Origin: Nansenia antarctica | Lineage: Eukaryota > Chordata > Actinopteri > Argentiniformes > Microstomatidae | DNA: 64,000 nucleotides | Assembly (NCBI GenBank): GCA_963989245.1 | Contig: OZ022339.1 | Coordinates: 27,536,048 to 27,600,047, forward strand | Direction of reading: 5' to 3' | In this document: piece after piece, positions 31,321-41,733 of the stretch | Numbering within the stretch: the first letter of the stretch is position 1 | How the letters are laid out: each line of letters opens with the position of its first letter | Made by a program: the position numbers and the translations under genes | Notes under the pieces: generated by a model | What the model saw: the letters and a program-made list of their open reading frames with translations, nothing else | Databases searched by the model: none | Told to the model about the DNA's origin: nothing

Positions 31321-34300
31321 ATGGCTGAGCGCAGCCAACCAGACCAGACAGTTACCCCCCCTTCTCCGCCCCCTGAGCCAGAGCCACGACCACAGAGAGT
31401 CCCGCGGTTGCCTCCGAGGTTACAGGAGTATGAGCTTGAGCTCGAAAGCTCACTGAGTGGTAGCGAGGAGCGCACTCCACGGGATACAGTGGTCGGAGAG
31501 GCCGAGGTGTCCGCCGGCGCGCGGGTGGCTAGCACTGAGACAGCCCTCAAAGAGCACCAGCCTGAGGATGAGATGGCAGAACCGCAGGGTTTTGCCGTGG
31601 AAACGGAAGAACAGGAAGGAGAGGCCCGGTCCGACAGCGCCTGCGGGCGGAAGAGGGAGGGCCTCAGCCTTAACGATCTGCCTCCCAGTACGGCGCGCTC
31701 GAGACCTAGCTCCTGCCGCTCAGTGGCTTCCTACCGGTCCAGGGCTTCCGTGGGCAGTCCTGCCTCTGGGGCGGATAGCCTGCACTCCAGAGGGAGTTGT
31801 GCCGCGCTGTCCGAATGTATGCGCCAACAGGCCGAGATGGCGTTAGAGCGGGAGCGCCAACAGGCCGAGACGGCGTTCGAGCGGGAACGACTCCAGTTCG
31901 AGCGTGAACGCGAACGCGAACGCCTCCAGATGAACGGAGCGGAACGCGCGGCGGAGAGGCAGCGCCAGGAGGCGCTAGAACGTGAACGCCTCCAGATGAA
32001 CGGAGCGGAACGTGCGGCGGAGAGACAGCGCCAGGAGGCGTCAGAGAGGGAACGCATCCAGTACGAGCGCGAGCGCCTCCAGATGGAGGGGGCGGAACGC
32101 GCGGCGGAGAGGCAGATGGCGAGAGAGCAACTGCACGCAGAGAAGATGGAGGAAATGATGCAGACCATGCGCGACGTGTGCATCAGCAGAACTCCGTCGG
32201 CCCGTAGCTCCAGAGCATCATCCGCACGGCCCTCTCGAGTGCCATCTCCTGAACCCCCCGCCGATGGCTCCATGACCCCCGCCATGACTGTCCAACTACA
32301 GGCCCAGCTGACCACCTGGAAGGAAGAGGACCAGGGACCCGACCGCTACGCGGCCCAGAGGGAGCCCGCGTCGCTGCCCGGGAGGGGAGCCATCCCCCAA
32401 GAGCGTAGCACACCCCTAGGTCCTCCAGTGCACCAAAATGCATGCAGGCCGGACACCCAGACCGTCACTCCAGCACCGATGATCCACTACAGGATGTTCC
32501 CCCAGGTGGAGGGACCCAAGTTCCCCTTCTTCAAGGACGAGGACAGGAGCCAGTATGTGGAGCTGCGCATCTGCCTAGACACGCTCTTGGACAACTCCTG
32601 CTCAGAGTCCTACAAATATGCGATTCTCCTTCAGCATGTGAGGAACCCCAGAGCCCACAACATGGTACTGGCCCATGCCTCCACACCGACACCTTACACC
32701 AGAGCGCTCGCTGACTTGGATGCCCGCTACGGTCGTCCCTGGAACCACGCCCTTGCTGAACTGCAAGCCCTCGAACAGCAGGCCCCCATCAAGGATGACC
32801 GGGCGCTGGATGACTTCGCGCTCCGCGTGCACACCTTGGTTGGAATGCTGAAGACGCAGGGCCCAGCTGGCGCCAGCGAGATCAACAGCACCTCCAACGT
32901 AGAGCGGCTGCTCCGCAAGATCCCACGCTTCCGGCAGGAGAGGTTCCGGCGACAGCAGCGCGTTCGTAACCCCGGGAAGTTGGGTCTGAGCATGGCTGCC
33001 TTCGCGGAGTTCCTACTGGAGGAAGTGCATGACACCAACGTAGACGCCATGGGTTACGCTGAGCCGAAGAAGGAGAGGGAGAAGGGAGACCGCTGGGACC
33101 GGCCGAGCTCGAACAGAGGACGCCCAGTAGGAGTGCTGCACACGGAGGAGGAGCCTCGGAGAGAGAGGAAAGCCCGACCTGAGGGAAAGGATTCCTCTCA
33201 ACCCCCTCAAAAGGGACGGAGAGGTCCACCGCCATGTCCGTACTGCACCAGCGAGCACTGGTTCAATGAGTGCAGTGACTTCAACAACCTGAGTACCGAG
33301 GACAAGCAGAGGTGGCTCGAGGAGAACCAGAGGTGCTGGAACTGTGGGCGCGACCATCTGGCTAAGAACTGCACCTTGAGGAGAAAGTGCAATCGCTGTG
33401 AGGAGGTCCACCTCAACATTCTACACGAGGTCTCCCTCGCAAGGTCCACGGAGGGCACCAGAAGCCCTAGGTCCGGTCGCGCACCGGAAGAGGAAACCCC
33501 TGTCTACTACCTAGACTCGCCACAGAGCAGCGGCTCCAAGGTTCTACTGAAGGTGGTGAAGGTCCGACTTCACCACAACAACGCTGTGTACGACACGTAC
33601 GCCGTTCTGGACGACGGGTCGGAACGGACCATCCTTCTCCAGGGGGCAGTGCGCCAGTTGGGGCTCCAAGGGACTGCGGAGAAGCTGACTCTGCGCACGA
33701 TACGTCGCGACCTTAAAGAGGTCACCGGGGCGAGAATCAACTTCTCTATCTCCCCGGCGGGGCGGCCGTCGGATAGACATCGGCTTCAGAATGTCTTCAC
33801 CGCCGACCAGCTAGCGCTCTCCCGCTACGACTACCCCCTGGAGAGGTTACGCGCAAGATATCCCCACCTACGGCGAGTAGACCTACATCCGATAGAAGGA
33901 GCGGAGCCAACCCTTCTCATCGGCTCGGACAACGCTGAACTGATCGTGTCGCTCCGTCCTCCGCTGAGAGGACCACGAGGCTGCCCGATGGCTGTTAAGA
34001 CTGCGCTTGGGTGGGCCCTCCAAGGCGCTACCGAGGGGAGAGATAGAGACGGGAGAGCTACGTCATCCCTCCATGTCCGAACCGAAGAAGCAAACCAACC
34101 AACCGGACCGCCTGGAGTGGAATCTATTGCTGCCAGTGCACCTGGAACAGTTAGTACCACAAATGGTTCACCACAGGATGACCAACCAAAGAAGAAGCCT
34201 CTGTGGACAGAGCATAAGTCTCTGGATGGGAAGACCTACTTCTACAACACAGAGACTAAACAGTCCTCAGGGGAGAAACCAGACGACCTGAAATCTCCTG

Positions 34301-35130
34301 CTGAGCAAATGTTGTCTAAGTGCCCGTGGCAGGAGTACAAGTCTGACACGGGAAAGCCTTACTACTACAACTCCCAGACTAAGGAGTCCCGGTGGTGGCG
34401 CTACCGTGCCATGGCGGCAACAGCTGTTGCCGAGGAACACCTGCAGGTGGCCATGCACCCTCACGTTGCCGAGGTCAGCATTGACGCACCCGTCCACTCC
34501 GTCGAGTACACGTCAGCCATGAAAGTCTCAGCCAGTATTGTAGACGCCTCCAAGGAGGAAAGGCCGGAGTTGGCGAAGAAAACGTACAAGTGGAACCCAA
34601 AAGAGGAGGCCAAGCAGGCCTTCAAAGAGCTTCTGGAGGAGGATGGTGGTTCATCCGACGCGTCATGGGAGCAAACCATGAGAATGATCATCAACGACCC
34701 ACGCTACAGCGCCCTGCCCAAGCTGAGTGAGAAGAAGCAAGCGTTTAAGGCCTACAAGGCTAAGAAGGAGAAGGAACAAGCCAAGCAGCTCAGGAAGAGG
34801 AACTGGGAGGCGCTGAAGAGCATTCTGGACAACATGGCCAGCGTCACCTACCGCACCACCTGGTCCGAGGCCCAGCAGTACCTGCTGGACAACCCCACCT
34901 TCGTTGAGTACGAGGAGCTGGAGAACATGGACCAGGAAGACGCTCTGATCTGCTTCGAGGAGCACATCCGCGCCCTGGAGAAGGAGGAGAAGCAGAAGAC
35001 TCTGCTGAGGGAGAGAGACCACTTGTCCGAAGGTGCCGTGGTACTGGTGATCGACCAGTCCCTTCCACGCGCCGCCTGGCAGACAGGCAGAGTGACCAAG
35101 GTCCTATCACCTCATACCTCACGCTGCTAG
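31321..35130 (+). CDS. BEL/Pao gag-protease fused in frame to captured PRPF40A WW/FF domains
   Basis: One open frame of 1269 codons from ATG 31321 (first ATG after the primer site) to TAG 35128. Residues 1-160 are Pro/Ser-rich; 167-285 form a highly charged coiled coil with internal RERLQMxGAERAAERQ repeats; 387-573 are the BEL gag core (VEGPKFPFFKDED); three zinc knuckles follow at 639, 672 and 690; the aspartic protease has LDDGSERT (D764) and ends at TALGW (894). From about residue 930 the sequence is not retroviral but PRPF40A, a U1 snRNP-associated splicing factor: WW1 (961-987, LWTEHKS...TETKQSSGEKP), WW2 (1001-1025), FF1 (about 1091-1148) and FF3 (about 1156-1215), without introns. Residues 1233-1269 return to a BEL integrase-tail sequence (VVLVIDQSLPRAAWQTGRV). 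Product role unknown; a gag-anchored splicing-factor fusion is an inference. Confidence 0.93.
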   Translation: MAERSQPDQTVTPPSPPPEPEPRPQRVPRLPPRLQEYELELESSLSGSEERTPRDTVVGEAEVSAGARVASTETALKEHQPEDEMAEPQGFAVETEEQEGEARSDSACGRKREGLSLNDLPPSTARSRPSSCRSVASYRSRASVGSPASGADSLHSRGSCAALSECMRQQAEMALERERQQAETAFERERLQFERERERERLQMNGAERAAERQRQEALERERLQMNGAERAAERQRQEASERERIQYERERLQMEGAERAAERQMAREQLHAEKMEEMMQTMRDVCISRTPSARSSRASSARPSRVPSPEPPADGSMTPAMTVQLQAQLTTWKEEDQGPDRYAAQREPASLPGRGAIPQERSTPLGPPVHQNACRPDTQTVTPAPMIHYRMFPQVEGPKFPFFKDEDRSQYVELRICLDTLLDNSCSESYKYAILLQHVRNPRAHNMVLAHASTPTPYTRALADLDARYGRPWNHALAELQALEQQAPIKDDRALDDFALRVHTLVGMLKTQGPAGASEINSTSNVERLLRKIPRFRQERFRRQQRVRNPGKLGLSMAAFAEFLLEEVHDTNVDAMGYAEPKKEREKGDRWDRPSSNRGRPVGVLHTEEEPRRERKARPEGKDSSQPPQKGRRGPPPCPYCTSEHWFNECSDFNNLSTEDKQRWLEENQRCWNCGRDHLAKNCTLRRKCNRCEEVHLNILHEVSLARSTEGTRSPRSGRAPEEETPVYYLDSPQSSGSKVLLKVVKVRLHHNNAVYDTYAVLDDGSERTILLQGAVRQLGLQGTAEKLTLRTIRRDLKEVTGARINFSISPAGRPSDRHRLQNVFTADQLALSRYDYPLERLRARYPHLRRVDLHPIEGAEPTLLIGSDNAELIVSLRPPLRGPRGCPMAVKTALGWALQGATEGRDRDGRATSSLHVRTEEANQPTGPPGVESIAASAPGTVSTTNGSPQDDQPKKKPLWTEHKSLDGKTYFYNTETKQSSGEKPDDLKSPAEQMLSKCPWQEYKSDTGKPYYYNSQTKESRWWRYRAMAATAVAEEHLQVAMHPHVAEVSIDAPVHSVEYTSAMKVSASIVDASKEERPELAKKTYKWNPKEEAKQAFKELLEEDGGSSDASWEQTMRMIINDPRYSALPKLSEKKQAFKAYKAKKEKEQAKQLRKRNWEALKSILDNMASVTYRTTWSEAQQYLLDNPTFVEYEELENMDQEDALICFEEHIRALEKEEKQKTLLRERDHLSEGAVVLVIDQSLPRAAWQTGRVTKVLSPHTSRC

Positions 35131-35169
35131 AGCAGCCTAGCCAGTGTGCCTTCTTTAGTTAACTGAAAC

Positions 35170-35189
35170 CGAGGGTTTCATGGGGCGGC
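35170..35189 (+). promoter_or_regulatory. Polypurine-like tract of the BEL element
   Basis: GAGGGTTTCATGGGGCGGC directly before the 3' LTR, the expected place for plus-strand priming. Confidence 0.5.
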
Positions 35190-37197
35190 TGTTGTGAAGG
35201 CCCACAGTTTAGTGCCAGTTTAGTTTCCCCAAACCAGCCCTATTTTGCCCCAGTTATTTCTTTGTTATTTTCTATACTATTTCTGTACGTTTTATGAAGT
35301 GTATGTATTATTCTTGTAATGTTTATGCATATGTTTGATGACGTAGTATATCCGGGGTGTGTCCGTGACCCGGATGCTACGTTCGGTGGTGTATATAAGA
35401 GACGGAAGGGCGGAGTCAGTCAGAGTGTGCGAGAGAAGCAGAACGAGAGAGAAGCAGAACGAGAGATAGTAACGAGAAGCCGATCTAAGATGGCGGATTC
35501 AGCAGCCCGCACACCGTGCAGCAACTGAAGACGCCAGGAAAGCGATTATTGAGTGTACCACTGTAGCCCGTTTAGTTGTGTTCCCGTTGGACCGCCTTGC
35601 CAGCAGCCGGCTGTTCAACGTTGGACCAAGCGAGACGCCAGCTGGACATAATCGTCGCCTCCACGAGCGGACTGCGACTGAACACTGACTCCAGCGGAGC
35701 TTCGACGCGGACCACGCGGACTTGGGCCCTTCACCTCGTGGTGGACCACGAAGACGGCCCTTTCCCTCCGCGTTGCTACGTCACCCCCCCTTTCGTCGGC
35801 TAACTTCATCGACGCACATGCCATCCAACCAGGCCTCAACGCGCACCACAGCCCTGGACTATAAGCCTGTTCAGGCCCGAGACTGTCAGTGAGTGATTGA
35901 GTGCGTGTGTGGCCGGCTGGGAGGGAGGGTATATTTTTTGGGAGATATAGACAGATACCATTTGTGTAATAAATGTGTTGTTCATATGTAATACCGTGTG
36001 TTAGTTGTTTGTAGTTCCAATGCTAATGCTAATTGAATGCTAAAGCTTCGTGCACACCGCGAACCGTGACCCACCGTTCTGACGCAACCTGGTGGGATGG
36101 GCTTGACGCATGTCGCATGCGATGCAGACGCAACATGTGTGCACAGCGGGGGAAGTTTGAACAAAAAGTTTTAACAATGGAGAAGCAATTGATTCTTGCC
36201 GTCTCTGGCCAACCAAAAGTTTGATACAGCTACATGCTGATACAGCTACATGTTGATACATATGTAAGGTGAATAGTGAGTTAACATGTTTATTAGTTGT
36301 ATCCCTTCCTTGTTGTAAAACGTGTTGTTGTTGAACATGTCTGTGACTGAGATAGACTAGATACTACGGAGGATGTTATCATAGTGTCTGTGATGCTAAC
36401 GGCGCCATCTTTGCTAGCCTGTGGAGACGCTATGATAGCATTAGCTCCACACGGATTTAACATGAACAGTAGTAGACTACACTTGTAGTAGTAGTAGTAG
36501 TAGTTGTATAAGGTGAATAGTGACTGGTTATTCAGTACCCAGTCTGGAGACTAGATAGAAAATGAGCTCCTACGTGGGTAACATCATCTCTTATAAGCCC
36601 AGGATACATGATAGCCTTTAGCTAGGCTAGCGAAGTTTCCCACAGAAGTGGGGGGAAAAACGTCAGATTAGATATATAAACTGGTTATTTTGATAAACCG
36701 GATACATTTTGTGAATATATATGGTTACTTTCTCGCCTGAAAACATATAACAACTTCATAAAATGACATATTAACACTTGTAGAGCCAAATTAAAGATTT
36801 TCGCCAATGGCGGATTTTACATCTAAAGGCGAAAGCTCTAGTCAAGAAACTACTTCCGGTTGTTTTGACGGACCCAACGCAACGCAAAAGCTGAAATATT
36901 TTGACTGATTACCGCACCCTGACGGACAAGAAACGCAATGCAGAGCAACGCAACGGATCAACGCAACTGCCCCATTGAGATGAATGACTTCCGGTGCAAC
37001 GCAATGACCTGGTGTGCACGAAGCTTAATGCTAGTTGTTTGAAGGCTAATGCTAATGCTAACGATATTAACTGCTAGTCTAACGGTTTGCTGGCGCCCCC
37101 TGCCTGTATCCTCCTATACTGCCTATTTAGCTCCATTAGTTAGATAACCAGCCCCTTCCTAAATTATACAGTCCTTTTCAGCTACTCCCTGGTTACA
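35190..37197 (+). repeat. 3' LTR of the BEL/Pao element, split by a Harbinger-like element
   Basis: Same 1023-bp sequence as the 5' LTR with one difference seen (35546), interrupted by 982 bp plus a duplicated TAA at 36044-37028. Confidence 0.95.
36044..37025. mobile_element. PIF/Harbinger-like non-autonomous element inside the BEL 3' LTR
   Basis: Inverted ends AGCTTCGTGCACACC, TAA on both sides (36041-36043, 37026-37028), and an empty site in the 5' LTR that proves the borders. Subterminal GACGCAAC/GCAACGCAA repeats. Related to 38153-38663. Confidence 0.93.
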
Positions 37198-37202
37198 ACA
37201 AA

Positions 37203-37231
37203 TAAAATTTGATTGATTTGATTTGATTTGA
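37203..37231 (+). mobile_element. Short retroposon copy 2, right part
   Basis: AAAATTTGATTGATTTGATT tail that completes the fragment at 30172-30259. Confidence 0.7.
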
Positions 37232-38152
37232 TATAAATAGATCAACATAATGCAGCACTATCATGCACAGATCAGCCTTAAAACATGTAACGTTAGATAT
37301 AAAACGGAGCGATGTATTTCTACGGAAAGGCTGACTGACGCGGGGCTCATACAATCTCCGCGTTTGTTATAGATACGAGTGCTCCGGTGTCTTACTGGTA
37401 GTCAAATATATTTCTTTATATATACAGCATATGGATGTTACGTGCCTGCCGCTTTCAGTTCTAGTAGTTTAGATCTCGCAACCAGGGAAACGCCGACAGG
37501 TGTTAAAGAGAGCAAGACGCGAATCTACCGGCATTTGACTCATGAGTGAACGGCGAAAATGGCTGGACGGCACAGCTTGGGATTCTATTGAAGATACAGG
37601 GAACTATGTGTGAAAGAGGCTTAAAATGATTTCAACATTTGAAGAGTCAGAAGTGTTCTCTTTGTTGTGTTAACAATACTGATGTAAGTTAGATTTGGTG
37701 AGATCACTATGGAATATTAAATCATCAATCTTTGCTCACTACATAGCCTTTCTTACCTTCAGGTGTGCATGAACTACAGGTTATCAACTGTGAAATTATA
37801 TCTGTTCTCATATCGGTTATCATATCGGTTACCGGCCACGAGAAGCGGGTAAACATCGGTTATCGGTATCGGTTGGAAAAAATGCATATCGTGCATCCCT
37901 AATTGTGACGTCTGCGTCCACTGTCAAAAATCAAACTTTTTTGAATGTCTACTTTGGACGCAGCCATCGGACGCAACGCTGACGCAACGCAACGCTGACA
38001 CAACGCAGCAGGTGGAGCACCTTTCATTGATTACAATGCATTTGATCCCAATTTCGGACGCAACGCACATTAGACGCAACGCTCGATGGCCATGGTGGAG
38101 CTTGGCCGTAAGCAAGCTTGACCTTAGAGTCATAATAGGCCCTAATGTCTAA

Positions 38153-38663
38153 CGCCGAGTGCACACAGGGCCATTGGGTTGCGTCGTTCTGGCGCAACCT
38201 GGTGGGATGGACTTGACGTACTTCAACGTGCGATGCAGACGCAACAACTCTGTGTTGCTAGCGAAGTTTCCCACAGAAGTGGGGGGAAAAACGTCAGATC
38301 AGATATATAAACGGGTTCTTTTGATAAACTGGACACATTTTGTGAATATGGTTACTTTCTCGCCTGAAAACATATAAAAACTTCATAAAATGACATATTA
38401 ACACTTGTAGAGCCAAATTACAGATTTTAGCCAATGGCGGCCAAAATTGAGGATTTAAAATCTGAGGCGAGAGCTCCGGGCAAGAAACTACTTCCGGTTT
38501 ACTTCCGGATCCAACGCAACGCAAAAAGCTGAAATTTTGGGACTGATTGCCGCACCCTGACGGTCAAGAAACGCAATGCAGAGCAAGGCAACTGATCAAC
38601 GCAACGGCCCCATTGAGATGAATGACTTCCGGTGCAACGCAATGGCCCTGTGTGCACGCAGCT
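38153..38663. mobile_element. PIF/Harbinger-like non-autonomous element, second copy
   Basis: Ends share GTGCACACAGGGCCATTG in inverted orientation. Internal GCTAGCGAAGTTTCCCACAG and neighbouring blocks match 36044-37025 over long stretches, with a large internal difference. The flanking TAA is intact at the left and mutated (TGA) at the right. Confidence 0.8.
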
Positions 38664-38769
38664 TGAGGTCTAATTTCACAGCGAATCACTTTCAATACAT
38701 CAGCCATGCAGATATCCACAGACGGCAATCGAACTGTTCCAAATCCAAAGTTTATCACAACGTCCAATA

Positions 38770-38776
38770 GGCCTAC

Positions 38777-38815
<39 letters not shown>

Positions 38816-39030
38816 CTATGTTTGTATATAACTTTTCCTGCAAACGTTGCAGCTCAAAGTGCTTTAACAAAATAACGATCTCATACTATTAAGACTTAAA
38901 CAAGTAAATACATATACAAATATACAATATATAGATTAATCAACTAACATTAAAAGATACATTTAGAAAATAATACAGTCAATAAAAGGCAAAGGTTTTC
39001 ATTACCGGGCGGGTGAATGAAGCAGCGACC
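38770..39030 (-). mobile_element. LINE 3' tail in reverse orientation with (AAT)n microsatellite
   Basis: An ATA/AAT run at 38778-38815 is followed by the complement of a CTTTGAGCTGCAACGTTTGC-type LINE tail. Confidence 0.5.
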
Positions 39031-39466
39031 GGTTTCTCTGAACTCTGATATCAGGTTGATTTTCAACTATTAGTGTGGTTATTTAAACTTGAACACGAGT
39101 ATTGTGCGAGTAACAACGTGCATCCTTCAAACGACTCACAGTTCTGTAGTTTCCCATGGAGAGGAGATGAAGAGATGATGAAGATGAAGAGATGATGAAG
39201 ATGATGTCCGCGTGTTCAGAATGAAATAAGAAAAGCCTGCGTTCTCTCTCCCTCACACACGCAGACATACACCTTTGCCATACTTAAAAGAAAACAAACT
39301 CAAATGGTCCTTACTGTGAGTCAGTGGTTACAAATATAACATACTAACATCCATTAAAGACTAAGGAACAGGCTGCTACGAGACGTGTGTGGTTGAACAT
39401 CACAACCCTTCTCAGGTTCTCCTCCGCTGGCGCACCTGGCGCCTATTTAGCCTGATGAGTCCTACA
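39031..39466. other. Gene-free stretch
   Basis: GATGAAGA repeats near 39165-39200. No gene recognised. Confidence 0.4.
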
Positions 39467-39570
39467 GGGTGCAGTGCTCTCTCACCTCCACTAGGGGGCA
39501 TGGTGCAGTGCTCTCTCACCTCCACTAGGGAGCATGCTGCAGTGCTTTCTCACCTCCACTAGGGGGCGCC
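39467..39570. repeat. 34-bp tandem repeat, 3 copies
   Basis: Unit contains GTGCAGTGCTCTCTCACCTC and CCACTAGGGGGC. Confidence 0.85.
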
Positions 39571-41210
39571 AGAAACACACTTAAACATGTCTCATCCTCC
39601 ATCCCTGAGAAGGGAACTTCCTGGACACAACAGTGTTTCCCCCCCCCCCCCCTCACACCAACAGTTGGTCTGTTGACATTTTCAGACATCTTCATGTACT
39701 GAAGAGTAGTACGGAAGAGTATTAGTTTAGTTTATTGTTTATTTCACAGGGACAGAAAGGGGGGGGGGGGGTTTATAATATTCTGAGATTAAAGTCAGAA
39801 TTTCTGAGATAAAAAGTCAGAATTTCTGAGATTAAAGTCAGAATTTATTAGTGTTTATTGGTCCTTGGATGCATCTTCGTGCCATTCGAATGGGATTCGT
39901 GGTGCAACAAGATGTGATACGACAGATTATCAAATTAATTGACCTTCAAGGTGTGGACTCTTTGGACAGAGTCTAATTCAGAAAAATACCTACAAAATGT
40001 AAAACCTCATAAAATCGTGAAAATACTTTTTAATACTTATTAAGAATGGAAAAGTGATGTTTATTTATTTATTTTGTGTCAATATTAAGAATGAAAAAGT
40101 ATTAGAACGGATGATACTGAAATATATGTATTAATTAACTGGATTATATAATGTAAGCATAACTGTTAAGTATAAACAGGGGTAGGACAGGCTTCTTCCT
40201 ACTCCTTTTCGAACAATTGATAGGACTGTACTCTACATATTAGTTATTTATTATTTTTATTTTTAAATCATGTTCGAAATAAAGATTCATTCATTCATTC
40301 ATATTCATTATATGACTGTAACTTGTGTATGACTGTAACTAAGATGTTTGCCACCGTAGTAAGGCGATGACGTAGTCCGAACCAAATATGCAAATATGCA
40401 GGCGCAATATGCAAATATGCAGGCGCGGTATGATGACGCGCTCCAACCAAATATGGTCCATCAAGCGTCCGGGTGATGCGCGTGATGCCTGCAGCTGTAT
40501 ATACTTGGAGAAGACACCTTGCCAGTCAGTCCACAGTTGAAACAAGCCTCGTCATGGTGCCCTGCTCTAATTGTGTTTCTTGATTTTGTTTTATTATGTT
40601 GTAATTTCTGTACGTGTATGCTATAAGGGATATTTTCCAAAAAATAAGGGAAAATAAGGGATATCCCCCCCCCCCACCTCAACCACCGTCCACATACCAT
40701 ACCCCTTACATTTAGACAAGGGTACACACACAGTCAATCCTAAAATCACCACTAGGCGGCCGCTTACTTACACAGTGCAACAACTATTCTGTTAACTAGT
40801 TCCTACAGGTGGTGCTGTATGGTTGTAAACTGTGTGTATGCAGGACGTGTGTGTGTGTGTGTGTGTTGAGTTCCCAAACCCACTTGTTGCCGCGCTTCGA
40901 AGTTGAAGAGTTTCATCATCACACAATAACTGGACCGCCGTACAGAATCCATCACTCAGACACAAGGAAACATTGAAAGTCAGTTTTTATTTGTATTTAC
41001 TTCTACAAGTATAGGTTTATATGTCCAGTAATTAGAGCAATACAGTATGGCGATAGTGTTAAACCACGAGTATAGAACACACCCAGCAGTCTGGAGAATG
41101 TCATCGTTGTGACAGGAACGCATTCACATTCTGTTAGTTTACTCAGTAGCCTTACCGTCTGACTTCCCTGTGGATAGTATGAGCTTTGGGTCTAATGGTA
41201 CACGGTGTGC

Positions 41211-41211
<1 letters not shown>
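39571..41211. other. Gene-free repeat-rich stretch
   Basis: Holds a TCAGAATTTCTGAGAT tandem repeat (39783-39842), a LINE-like 3' end with AATAAAGATTCATTCATTCA (about 40150-40303) and AAATATGCA repeats (40384-40420). No gene supported. It may include the nipal3 3' UTR, whose end I cannot place. Confidence 0.4.

Positions 41212-41294
<83 letters not shown>
41212..41294. repeat. (CA)n microsatellite
   Basis: About 41 uninterrupted CA units. Confidence 0.97.
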
Positions 41295-41295
<1 letters not shown>

Positions 41296-41584
41296 CGTTC
41301 ATAAATACAGTTGAATAAATACAGTTAGTCTACCTGTTCTACATGTTCCCCCACCTCCTCCAGTTAGACCTGACATCCACACACACGTTCACATACAGTG
41401 TTGTGCATTTTAAGGCTGAGTACCATGATTAACAACCTCATCATCATCATCATCATCATCATAATTAACACCTCCTTCCAGAGTCAAGCTACCACACAAA
41501 GACATTAAAAAACCAAATGTTATTACTAATAAAAATAAATTAAAACAATAACAGTTGCTACAGCTTTGGTCATATTGAGAAAGT

Positions 41585-41616
<32 letters not shown>

Positions 41617-41733
41617 ATACAGATTAATATCATAGGCAGAATCGCAGAGTAACTTCTACTAGTATCCTAAAACACAGAGGCAGACATTGTGAGAGTGGGA
41701 GTGTTCATTGGCAAGTGTATCCAAGTATGGAGT
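41295..41733. other. Gene-free stretch with ATC and TG microsatellites
   Basis: (TCA)n at 41439-41461 and (TG)n at 41584-41610. Downstream of nipal3. Confidence 0.5.

Larger units (their letters stand above)
30260..37197 (+). mobile_element. BEL/Pao LTR retrotransposon carrying a captured prpf40a segment
   Basis: Complete two-LTR element with 5-bp duplications ACAAA (30255-30259, 37198-37202) in a short retroposon tail. Order: 5' LTR, primer-binding site, one ORF of 1269 codons (gag, zinc knuckles, protease, captured host WW/FF domains, pol C-terminal tail), purine-rich tract, 3' LTR. RT, RNase H and the integrase core are absent, so any movement needs enzymes from a helper BEL element. The LTRs are 1023 bp once the later insertion in the 3' LTR is set aside, and I find one difference between them (30616 G, 35546 T), indicating recent insertion. 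Confidence 0.95.
29089..37901 (+). mobile_element. hAT-type element (TAGGGATGCACGATAT family), copy 2, split
   Basis: Inverted termini TAGGGATGCACGATAT and perfect 8-bp duplications ATTGTGAC at 29081-29088 and 37902-37909. It retains a BED-finger start (29290) at the left and the family's right end (37640-37901), and contains a short retroposon into which the BEL element inserted. Confidence 0.93.
28327..38108. mobile_element. PIF/Harbinger-like non-autonomous element, outermost shell of a nest
   Basis: Inverted ends CGGCCAAGCTCCACC flanked by the 3-bp TAA duplication (28324-28326, 38109-38111). Subterminal GCGTTGCGTC repeats at both ends. The element's own DNA is 28327-29080 and 37910-38108; everything between is a later hAT insertion. 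Confidence 0.85.

Noticed and set aside
31321..35130. Reading the fused ORF as the normal host prpf40a gene with an LTR nearby
   Set aside because: The N-terminal 900 residues are BEL gag and protease in the same frame, there are no introns, the ORF sits exactly between primer site and purine tract, and the tail is integrase-like.
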